From the NCBI GenBank assembly GCA_947259785.1, contig CAMYNQ010000003.1, forward strand, positions 1-61,740: a DNA stretch of 61,740 nt. The letters are read 5' to 3'. How positions within the stretch are numbered: the first letter of the stretch is position 1; every line of letters starts with the position of its first letter. Under the pieces are notes generated by a model. That model saw nothing but the letters and a program-made list of their open reading frames with translations, made no database searches and was not told where the DNA came from. Of this stretch, positions 54,717 to 61,740 are shown piece by piece. Both the position numbers and the translations under genes were made by a program. The stretch comes from an uncultured Chromatiaceae bacterium (GTDB lineage: Bacteria; Pseudomonadota; Gammaproteobacteria; Tenderiales; Tenderiaceae).

Positions 54717-55368
54717 TATCGAGGGCACAACTACATCGCTGTCGTTTGTTAAAGACGTGTTGTTTCCTTATGCCCGTCGGCACATGGCCGAATTTGTGCG
54801 CCAGCATGCCAGTGAACCTGATGTAAAAGCCCAGTTGGAGGAGGTCAGTAATGTTGTTGGCCAACAACTGGGTTTGGAGCAAGTAATAGCGCAGTTGCTT
54901 CAGTGGATCGATGACGACCAGAAGATTACGCCGCTGAAAGCCCTGCAGGGTTTGATTTGGCAGGCGGGCTACAAGGCTGGCGACTTCACCGGCCATGTCT
55001 ATGATGATGCCGTGCGTAAATTGCGTGACTGGCATGAGCTGGGCATCAAACTCTATGTTTTTTCTTCTGGTTCAGTTAAGGCGCAACAGTTGATTTTTGC
55101 TTACAGCGACTTTGGTGACCTGACGCCGCTGTTTAGCGGCTATTTCGATACCCGCATTGGCTCTAAACTTGAGGTCGAAGCCTATCAACATATTGTCCAA
55201 CAGCTGGGTAATCCTGCTGGCGAGATCCTGTTTTTGTCGGATATTGACCAGGAGTTACAAGCCGCTACCAAGGCCGGCATGCAAACTATCCAACTCGTTC
55301 GCGAAGACCAACCCGCCTGGTCGGGCACATCTCAAGTCGTTAATTTTGATCAGATTCAGCTAAATTAA
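54694..55368 (+). CDS. mtnC: Enolase-phosphatase E1
   Basis: MtnC enolises and dephosphorylates the diketo intermediate of methionine salvage, giving the substrate of MtnD. The HAD motif I is VTDIEGTTTSLSF, motif II FSSGSVKAQ and motif IV FLSDIDQEL. The start is the ATG at 54694 (MIKAIVTDIEG). The ORF track adds 14 residues. No mtnA, mtnB or mtnK lies in the window, so the rest of the cycle is elsewhere. Confidence 0.93.
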   Translation: MIKAIVTDIEGTTTSLSFVKDVLFPYARRHMAEFVRQHASEPDVKAQLEEVSNVVGQQLGLEQVIAQLLQWIDDDQKITPLKALQGLIWQAGYKAGDFTGHVYDDAVRKLRDWHELGIKLYVFSSGSVKAQQLIFAYSDFGDLTPLFSGYFDTRIGSKLEVEAYQHIVQQLGNPAGEILFLSDIDQELQAATKAGMQTIQLVREDQPAWSGTSQVVNFDQIQLN

Positions 55369-55469
55369 ATTCCCCTCAATCTTTCAGTTCTGTTTTTTAC
55401 TTTGTTATTTGGGTAATTTCTTTAATACTATGATCTTCATGTAATTACTTCGCCATTGAAGCCGCTGGT

Positions 55470-56775
55470 GTGGATAAACATGCCCTGAATCTGATCAAGG
55501 CCAAGGGTACCAGTATTGGCCTGCATCGCATTGATAGTGATTCGGCCAATAAGGCGATTGCTGGCGAGAAGGGTGTGCACATTATTCCTGATTACCGTAA
55601 TGTTGTGCCCGTCGTGTCTGCCTATGCGCCATTGAATATCCCCGGCCTTAACTGGGGCATTCTTGCAGAGATCGATGAGGAAGAAGCCTTTGCAGCGGTG
55701 ACTGAATTGAGTTCAAGTATCATATTTTCAGCAATGCTTGTTGCACTAATAATGCTGGCTATCGGCGTAGTAGTGGCATATATATCGGCAATGGCTGTTG
55801 TTAAACCCATTCTCAAACTGTCAGCCACTGTTGCTGATATAGAGCGTAACTCTGATCTGACCCAGCGTATCGATATCAACACAAATGATGAACTGGGTAC
55901 CATGGCTAAAGCCCTGAACTCGATGTTGGACAAGTTCCGCAACAGTATGGAATCGGTGTCAGGGGCGACTTCACAGGTGGCAGCAGCTTCCGAAGAGATG
56001 ACCAATATTACTACTGAGACCAGCCAGGCGATTCAGTCACAGATGTCAGAGACCGGCCAGGTGGCTACTGCGGTGACCGAGATGACGTCTACGGTACAAG
56101 AGGTTGCCAACAACACTGTTCATGCAGCTACCGCAGTCGATGAAGCCAATAATGCAGCGGCAGAGGGGCGCAATGTAGTTAATGATACGATCACTTCCAT
56201 TCAATCTCTGGCCGCAGAGGTTGAAAAAGGTGCTGAGACTATTGCTGCTGTAGAGAAAGACAGTGAAGCGATTGGTACAGTGCTGGTGGTGATTAGTGAT
56301 ATTGCCGAACAGACCAATCTGTTAGCGCTAAATGCAGCGATTGAGGCCGCCCGTGCTGGTGAGCATGGTCGTGGCTTTGCGGTAGTAGCCGATGAGGTGC
56401 GCACCGTTGCCAGTCGTACCCAGGAATCTACTGAAGAGATTCAGAACATGATTAACAAGCTGCAATCTGGTTCTAGCAGTGTGGTACAAGCCATGCAGCT
56501 TGGGCGTACACAGGCTCAGGCCAGTGTTGAGCAGGCCGGCAAGGCGGGTGAAGCTTTGGAGCGATTACCTCGGCAGTTGCAACTATCCATGACCTGAACA
56601 CCCAGATTGCCAGTGCCGCTGAAGAACAAACAGCGGTGTCTGAAGAGATCAGCAGAAATGTAGTTGAGATCAACCAGATGGTTGAACATACTGCCGATGG
56701 GGCTAATCAAACGGCGACGGCAAGTGAGCAGTTGGCCACTGAACTGCAAGGGCTGGTTAAACAGTTTAAAGTCTG
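55470..56775 (+). pseudogene. Chemoreceptor pseudogene (5'-truncated and frameshifted MCP)
   Basis: The remaining sequence holds the end of an extracellular Cache-like sensor ([20 protein letters not shown]), one membrane segment, a HAMP domain and the signalling region with [25 protein letters not shown] normal receptor of this type would start with another membrane segment and the rest of the sensor. Here an in-frame TGA lies about 30 bases before the first usable start. Near 56553 a G is missing (ttggagcgatt), so the frame ends at 56597, while the true C-terminus ([23 protein letters not shown] to QFKV) continues to 56775 in another frame. Confidence 0.85.
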
Positions 56776-56787
56776 ACCTTATCGGAA

Positions 56788-56827
56788 TAAAAAAGCCGCA
56801 GCGGATATTAATCCGCTGCGGCTTTTT
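56788..56827. terminator. Strong bidirectional terminator
   Basis: An 18-base perfect stem (AAAAAAGCCGCAGCGGAT with its complement) encloses an ATTA loop. A-tracts and T-tracts on the two sides let it work in both directions. It serves the receptor pseudogene on the plus strand and the thioredoxin-like gene on the minus strand. Confidence 0.95.
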
Positions 56828-56845
56828 TCCTTCAGGTGTTACTGA

Positions 56846-57424
56846 CTAGCCAAAATAGCTAGGCTCGTTGCCTTCTTTCCATTTGATGTTGCAGCCCATG
56901 CTGGGTTTTTGCTCGTCAGGGATGGCGCTGCTATTTAGCAAAGCATCAATGGCGGCACGCAGGTCAGCACCGGTGACAGGTTCTTCATTGCGTGGGCGGC
57001 TGTCATCGAACTGGCCACGGTAGACCAGAGTTTGTTCAGCATCGAAGAGGAAGAAGTCAGGTGTGCAGGCGGCCATGTAGGCCTTAGCGACGGCCTGTGA
57101 CTCGTCATAGAGATAAGGAAAGGTGTAGCCTTGGGTGGCAACTTCCTCAGCCATTTTTTCCGGACTATCATCTGGGTAGTTGCTGGCGTCATTGCTGTTG
57201 ATACCTATTACGGCCAGCCCATTGGCCTGATATTGTTTGGCCAGTTCAGCCAGGGCATCACGCAGGTGGATGACGTAAGGGCAATGGTTGCACATGAAAA
57301 TTACTAACATCCCCTTAGCGCCTTTGAAATTAGCCAGACTAATTTGATTGCCATTGGTGTCGGGCAGATTGAAGTCTGGTGCCTGGGTGCCAAGCTCCAG
57401 CATGGTTGATTCTGTACGGGCCAT
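56846..57424 (-). CDS. Thioredoxin-like/peroxiredoxin-like protein
   Basis: The 192-residue protein has an AhpC/TSA-type fold. LGTQAPDFNLPDTNG is followed by a CxxC motif in FMCNHCPYVIHLRDAL and a cis-Pro segment AACTPDFFLFD. It has no signal peptide. This group (thioredoxin family, CNHCPYV type) is common in bacteria, but the physiological substrate is not settled. AAGGAG lies seven bases before the ATG. Confidence 0.87.
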   Translation of the reverse strand: MARTESTMLELGTQAPDFNLPDTNGNQISLANFKGAKGMLVIFMCNHCPYVIHLRDALAELAKQYQANGLAVIGINSNDASNYPDDSPEKMAEEVATQGYTFPYLYDESQAVAKAYMAACTPDFFLFDAEQTLVYRGQFDDSRPRNEEPVTGADLRAAIDALLNSSAIPDEQKPSMGCNIKWKEGNEPSYFG

Positions 57425-57593
57425 TAAAATCTCCTTGAATAGTAAAAGCTGAATAGATTTTAGCCTTGCTCTGCAGTTTTATAAACCTCTAAATACCTTT
57501 GTATTTCTTAAGGTTGAAGCCATTATCAGGCAGTTTATTTGTCGATTTATTTGCTAGAATCATGGCTTACTTTCAGGGATGGGGAAAGCTTAG

Positions 57594-58562
57594 ATGATGC
57601 GGGTTGTTAAATGGTTTTGTGGGGCGCTGATGTTAGTCAGCGGGGCTGGGTTTGCAGAACAGCAAAATTTTGAAGTGTGGCTGAATGAGTTGAAAAAGGA
57701 GGCCATTGATAAGGGGATTTCCGAGCAGACCTTTGATACGGCCTTTAAGGATGTTAAACCTATCCCGCGCATTATTGAGCTGGATAGAAAACAACCTGAA
57801 TTTACTTTGACGCTGGAACAGTATGTCAGTCGTGTAGTGCCAAAGCGACGAATTAGTTTAGGTAAAAAACGTCTAGAAGCAAATCGTGAATTACTTGATC
57901 AGGTGGCCGAAAAGTACGGCGTGCAACCACGGTTTCTAGTAGCCTTTTGGGGCATAGAGACAGACTTTGGTCGGCTGACGGGTGGCTATTCGGTCATCGC
58001 TGCCATTACTACCTTGGCCTACGATGGCCGTCGCTCAGCGTTTTTCAGACGCCAATTGATGGATGCCCTACAAATTCTAGAGGAAGGCCATGTCACTTCA
58101 GACAAAATGACGGGGTCCTGGGCCGGTGCCATGGGCCAGGCCCAATTCATGCCATCCACTTTCCGCTCTTATGCTGTGGATTTTGATGGTGACAACAAGA
58201 TCGACCTGTGGGGCAATAAGGGTGATGTGTTTGCCTCGGCGGCCAACTATTTGTCGAATGTGGGTTGGGATAATGAACAAACATGGGGTCGTGAGGCCAA
58301 GTTGCCTGACGGTTTTGATAAATCCCTACTGGGATTGGATATCAAGAAGAGCCTAGCTGAGTGGGACAAATTGGGAGTGCGCCGCCTGTCGGGTAAAAAT
58401 CTGCCTGAGCGTGATCTGCAAGCCTCATTGGTACAGCCGGATAAAGGTAAGTTTGTGCGCAGCTATCTGGTCTATGACAATTACCGAGCCATCATGCATT
58501 GGAACAAGTCGCACAAATTTGCCATTGCTGTCGGTACCCTGGCTGACAGCATCAACCGTTAG
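57594..58562 (+). CDS. mltB: Lytic murein transglycosylase B family
   Basis: The 322-residue enzyme cleaves peptidoglycan to 1,6-anhydro products. The catalytic Glu is in FWGIETDFGRLTGGY, and the conserved TGSWAGAMGQAQFMPSTF follows. DFDGDNKIDLWGN resembles the Ca-binding loop of Slt35. A signal peptide of about 21 residues ends in GFAEQ without a lipobox, so it is probably soluble in the periplasm rather than a lipoprotein. Confidence 0.92.
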   Translation: MMRVVKWFCGALMLVSGAGFAEQQNFEVWLNELKKEAIDKGISEQTFDTAFKDVKPIPRIIELDRKQPEFTLTLEQYVSRVVPKRRISLGKKRLEANRELLDQVAEKYGVQPRFLVAFWGIETDFGRLTGGYSVIAAITTLAYDGRRSAFFRRQLMDALQILEEGHVTSDKMTGSWAGAMGQAQFMPSTFRSYAVDFDGDNKIDLWGNKGDVFASAANYLSNVGWDNEQTWGREAKLPDGFDKSLLGLDIKKSLAEWDKLGVRRLSGKNLPERDLQASLVQPDKGKFVRSYLVYDNYRAIMHWNKSHKFAIAVGTLADSINR

Positions 58563-58659
58563 AACCTATGTCATTCCGGCATGTAGCCAAAGGGCGCATG
58601 TTGGAGTGTCGCTAAAAAACTAATTCAATTACATATCAAGATTTTAAAGTCGAGCCGTT

Positions 58660-61272
58660 ATGAGTAACAAAAAACCAGAAACCATTTATCTCAAGGACCA
58701 TCAGCCGGTTCCGTTCCAGATTGATTCGATCGATCTATATTTTAATCTGACAGAGCAGCAGACCGTTGTTACTTCGACCTTGAAAGTACAGCGTAAGGCG
58801 AGTGGTGTATTGCGGCTTGATGGAAAAGAATTGGAATTGGTTAGCATTAAATTGGATGGAGTGGAGTTGTCAGCTGATTACTACGAGGTTGATGCCGAGT
58901 CACTTACTATTGCGGATCTGCCTGATGCCTTCGAGCTGAAAATTGAAACGATTATCAAACCACAGCTTAATACCTCTCTTGAAGGCCTGTATAAATCCAG
59001 CGGCAACTTCTGTACTCAGTGTGAAGCTGAGGGTTTTCGTAAGATTACCTACTATTACGATCGCTCTGATGTGATGACCTTGTTTACCACGACTATTGAA
59101 GCGGACAAGGATAAATATCCGGTATTACTAAGTAATGGTAATTCTGTTGATAGCGGCGAACTGGATAATGGCCGTCACTGGGTTAAGTGGCATGATCCGT
59201 TCAAGAAACCCTGTTATCTGTTTGCGTTGGTGGCCGGCCAATTGGAGTGTATTGCCGATACATTTACCACCCTATCTGGTCGTGAGGTGAAGCTGGAAAT
59301 TTATGTCGAATCACATAACGTTGATAAATGTGATCATGCTATGGCGTCATTGCGGCGCTCGATGCGGTGGGATGAAGAGGTTTTTGGCCGTGAGTACGAC
59401 CTGGATATCTATATGATCGTGGCGGTGGATGATTTCAACATGGGCGCGATGGAAAACAAGGGGCTGAATGTCTTTAACTCCAAGTATGTCTTGGCGCGGC
59501 CCGATACCGCTACCGATATGGACTTTATAAGCATCGAAAGCGTCATTGGCCATGAGTACTTTCATAATTGGTCTGGCAATCGTGTCACTTGTCGTGATTG
59601 GTTTCAATTAAGTCTGAAAGAAGGCTTTACCGTCTTTCGCGATCAACAGTTCACTGCCGATATGTTCTCTGCCACGGTGAAACGTATCGATGATGTTAAT
59701 CATCTGCGCAGTTATCAGTTTGTCGAAGATGCCGGACCGATGGCGCATCCAGTGCGTCCTGAATCCTATGTCGAGATTACCAATTTTTACACTCTGACTG
59801 TCTATGAAAAGGGTGCTGAGGTAGTGCGCATGATCTACAATCTGTTGGGTAAGGAAACCTTCCGCAAGGGTTCCGATCTTTATTTCGACCGCCACGATGG
59901 CCAAGCAGTCACCACTGATGATTTTGTAAAGGCGATGGAAGATGCTAGTGGCATTGACCTGGGCCAGTTCAAACGTTGGTATAGCCAGGCCGGCACGCCG
60001 GTTATCGAGTGTGAATCTAGTTATGATGCCCATGCTGAAACCTTTACTCTAAAACTCAAGCAGAGTTGTCCGCCGTCACCTGGGCAGGAGACCAAGCAGC
60101 CTTACCACATTCCATTCGGCATCGGCCTGCTGGGATCCGACGGTCAAGATTTGCCTATCGAAAACACGACTCTGGAATTGAAACAGGCGGAAGAAAGCTT
60201 TGTCTTTAAGGGGATTAAACAACGGCCAGTGCCTTCACTGTTGCGCCATTTCTCGGCGCCAGTAAAACTTAGCTACGATTACAGCACTGAAGAACTGGCC
60301 TTCCTGATGGCTAATGATTCGGATGAGTTTAATCGTTGGGATGCTGGGCAGCGTCTTGGGCTTAAACTTATTTTACAATTGGTTAAGCAGGCTCAGGCCG
60401 GTGAAAACTTTGACTTAAGCAAACTGGTTGAAAGTTATAAACCATTTTCTGATGCCTTCAAGTCTTTGCTGCAACAGGGCGGGGATCTCAATTTCATTAC
60501 CGCGGCATTGATGCTGCCAAGTGAAAATTACATCGGTGAAAGTATGGCCGTGGTCGACCCGGTCGCTATTCATGAGGCACGCACGGCCTTACGCAAGGCC
60601 TTGGCAAAGGAGCATGAGGCCTCGCTATGGCAGGTATTTGAGGCCAATGTCGAGAGCGCTGATTACAGTGTTGATGCGATTGCAGTGGGTAAGCGCAGTC
60701 TGAAAAATATTTGCCTTGCATATCTTGCTAGCCTGGAAAGTGAAAAAGCGATTAGTGCCTCAAAGGTGCAACTGGCGGCCAACAACATGACCGATGTTAT
60801 GGCCGGAATGCGCAATCTGATCGATATCGATTGTGACGCGCGTCAGCAGGCAATAAATAGCTTTTATGACAAATGGAAGGCCGATGCCCTGGTAGTTGAT
60901 AAATGGCTGTCTCTACAGGCCATGTCCAGCCTGCCTGACAGTCTTGAACATGTTAAGGCGCTAATGCAGCACGAGGCCTTTAATATTAAAAACCCTAACA
61001 AGGTGCGTTCGTTGATCAGCGCATTTGTGTCAGGCAATGCATATCGCTTTCATCAAGCCACAGGTGAGGGCTATATATTCCTCGCCGATCAAGTCATTAC
61101 ATTGAACGGTCTGAATCCACAGGTCGCAGCACGCATGGTTGCCCCTTTGATTCAGTGGCGTCGTTACGATGAATCTCGCCAACAATTGATGAAGCAGCAA
61201 TTGCAACGTATTCTGGATACGCCAGAGCTGTCAAAAGAAGTGTACGAAGTTGTTTCGAAAGGATTGGCTTAA
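58660..61272 (+). CDS. pepN: Aminopeptidase N
   Basis: PepN is the major cytosolic M1 zinc aminopeptidase. The 870-residue protein has the exopeptidase motif GAMEN (MGAMENKGLNVFN) and the zinc site HEYFH (H298, H302) with E321 in LKEG. Length and the C-terminal superhelix match E. coli PepN. The DUF2797 gene starts two bases after its stop. Confidence 0.97.
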   Translation: MSNKKPETIYLKDHQPVPFQIDSIDLYFNLTEQQTVVTSTLKVQRKASGVLRLDGKELELVSIKLDGVELSADYYEVDAESLTIADLPDAFELKIETIIKPQLNTSLEGLYKSSGNFCTQCEAEGFRKITYYYDRSDVMTLFTTTIEADKDKYPVLLSNGNSVDSGELDNGRHWVKWHDPFKKPCYLFALVAGQLECIADTFTTLSGREVKLEIYVESHNVDKCDHAMASLRRSMRWDEEVFGREYDLDIYMIVAVDDFNMGAMENKGLNVFNSKYVLARPDTATDMDFISIESVIGHEYFHNWSGNRVTCRDWFQLSLKEGFTVFRDQQFTADMFSATVKRIDDVNHLRSYQFVEDAGPMAHPVRPESYVEITNFYTLTVYEKGAEVVRMIYNLLGKETFRKGSDLYFDRHDGQAVTTDDFVKAMEDASGIDLGQFKRWYSQAGTPVIECESSYDAHAETFTLKLKQSCPPSPGQETKQPYHIPFGIGLLGSDGQDLPIENTTLELKQAEESFVFKGIKQRPVPSLLRHFSAPVKLSYDYSTEELAFLMANDSDEFNRWDAGQRLGLKLILQLVKQAQAGENFDLSKLVESYKPFSDAFKSLLQQGGDLNFITAALMLPSENYIGESMAVVDPVAIHEARTALRKALAKEHEASLWQVFEANVESADYSVDAIAVGKRSLKNICLAYLASLESEKAISASKVQLAANNMTDVMAGMRNLIDIDCDARQQAINSFYDKWKADALVVDKWLSLQAMSSLPDSLEHVKALMQHEAFNIKNPNKVRSLISAFVSGNAYRFHQATGEGYIFLADQVITLNGLNPQVAARMVAPLIQWRRYDESRQQLMKQQLQRILDTPELSKEVYEVVSKGLA

Positions 61273-61274
61273 GC

Positions 61275-61740
61275 ATGGCAACAGTACAGGGCAATTTACG
61301 CAAGATGCTCACCCGGCATGAAAACCCGGTGCACTATGAAATGGTGTTGGGTGAAAACAAGATTGTCATGAATGATTATGTTGGCAAGCATGTGCAGCTT
61401 AAATTTCTGGGTGAGATCAACTGTGTGAGTTGTGGCCGCAAGACTAACAAGAGCTTTCAGCAGGGGTATTGCTTTCCCTGTATGCGCAGTCTTCCTGAGT
61501 GTGATGGTTGCATTGTCAAGCCAGAAACTTGTCATTTTGATGCTGGCACTTGTCGTGATTCAGAATGGGGCCTGAAAAATTGTTTTCAGGATCACTATGT
61601 TTATCTGGCCAATTCATCCGGTATCAAGGTGGGGATTACCCGTGGCAGCCAGATTCCAACCCGCTGGATGGATCAGGGAGCAACTCAGGCATTGCCTATA
61701 TTTCGAGTAAAAAATCGGCTGTTGTCCGGCCTGGTCGAGG
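61275..61740 (+). CDS. DUF2797 family protein (partial, C-terminus off the window)
   Basis: The start ATG lies two bases after the pepN stop. The protein has a four-cysteine zinc-like module (CVSCGRKTNKSF ... CFPCM), then CDGCIVKPETCHF and CRDSEWGLKNCFQDHYVYL, and the GIKVGITRGSQIPTRWMDQGA segment that marks DUF2797. The last part resembles a GIY-YIG-like region. Function is unknown. The gene runs off the right edge. Confidence 0.88.
   Translation, partial: MATVQGNLRKMLTRHENPVHYEMVLGENKIVMNDYVGKHVQLKFLGEINCVSCGRKTNKSFQQGYCFPCMRSLPECDGCIVKPETCHFDAGTCRDSEWGLKNCFQDHYVYLANSSGIKVGITRGSQIPTRWMDQGATQALPIFRVKNRLLSGLVE

Overview
The window is a 61.7 kb chromosomal segment of a gammaproteobacterium. 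Two conserved operon orders support this: yceD-rpmF-plsX-fabH-fabD-fabG-acpP-fabF-pabB-pabC-mltG-tmk-holB-pilZ-tatD and thrS-infC-rpmI-rplT-pheS-pheT-ihfA-merR. A quinone-type PyrD, a YceF-type Maf protein, a two-subunit pyruvate carboxylase and YadGH-like genes agree with it. Chemoreceptors, a type IV pilus PilZ protein and a c-di-GMP-type PilZ protein suggest a motile, surface-sensing cell. NhaA, a TRAP transporter and relics of a vanadium haloperoxidase would fit a marine or saline habitat, but the species cannot be named from sequence alone.

Layout. 1-2.0 kb (minus): DUF502 protein and nhaA. 2.2-4.8 kb: a FliA-type promoter and a soluble chemoreceptor with three heme-type PAS domains. 4.8-11.2 kb: SLC13 permease, cysC, pyrD, a two-gene ABC exporter, a PilZ protein and an SDR oxidoreductase. 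11.2-16.8 kb (minus): thioredoxin-like protein, DUF192 protein, double-receiver regulator, yceF, pycB and pycA. 17.0-29.5 kb: the fatty-acid, folate and replication cluster, ending convergently on an aminotransferase. 30.7-34.1 kb: rmuC and an SGNH-TPR membrane protein.

34.1-41.5 kb is a decayed accessory island. It begins at an intact tRNA-Val(GAC) and ends in a degenerate copy of that tRNA's 3' end. It carried a haloperoxidase gene and a translationally coupled FG-GAP/ASPIC gene. Both are now broken by single-base indels, one nonsense codon and insertion sequences (IS200-like and IS1595-like). An ISL3-like element with its own divergent passenger gene lies just behind them. Exact target duplications bound two of the three elements.

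41.6-49.1 kb: the translation operon, with infC starting at AUC, then tRNA-Pro(GGG). 49.1-52.8 kb (minus): a TatT-type TRAP transporter. 52.9-61.7 kb: an FKBP isomerase, a small exported protein, mtnD-mtnC of methionine salvage, a truncated and frameshifted chemoreceptor pseudogene, a thioredoxin-like protein, a lytic transglycosylase, pepN and a partial DUF2797 gene.

Most of the window is ordinary housekeeping sequence with tight, overlapping genes. The parts most worth a second look are the triple heme-PAS receptor, the tRNA-Val island with its haloperoxidase/ASPIC pair, the ISL3 element whose two divergent genes share a CATG start, and the TRAP system whose binding protein has lost the usual ligand-binding arginine.
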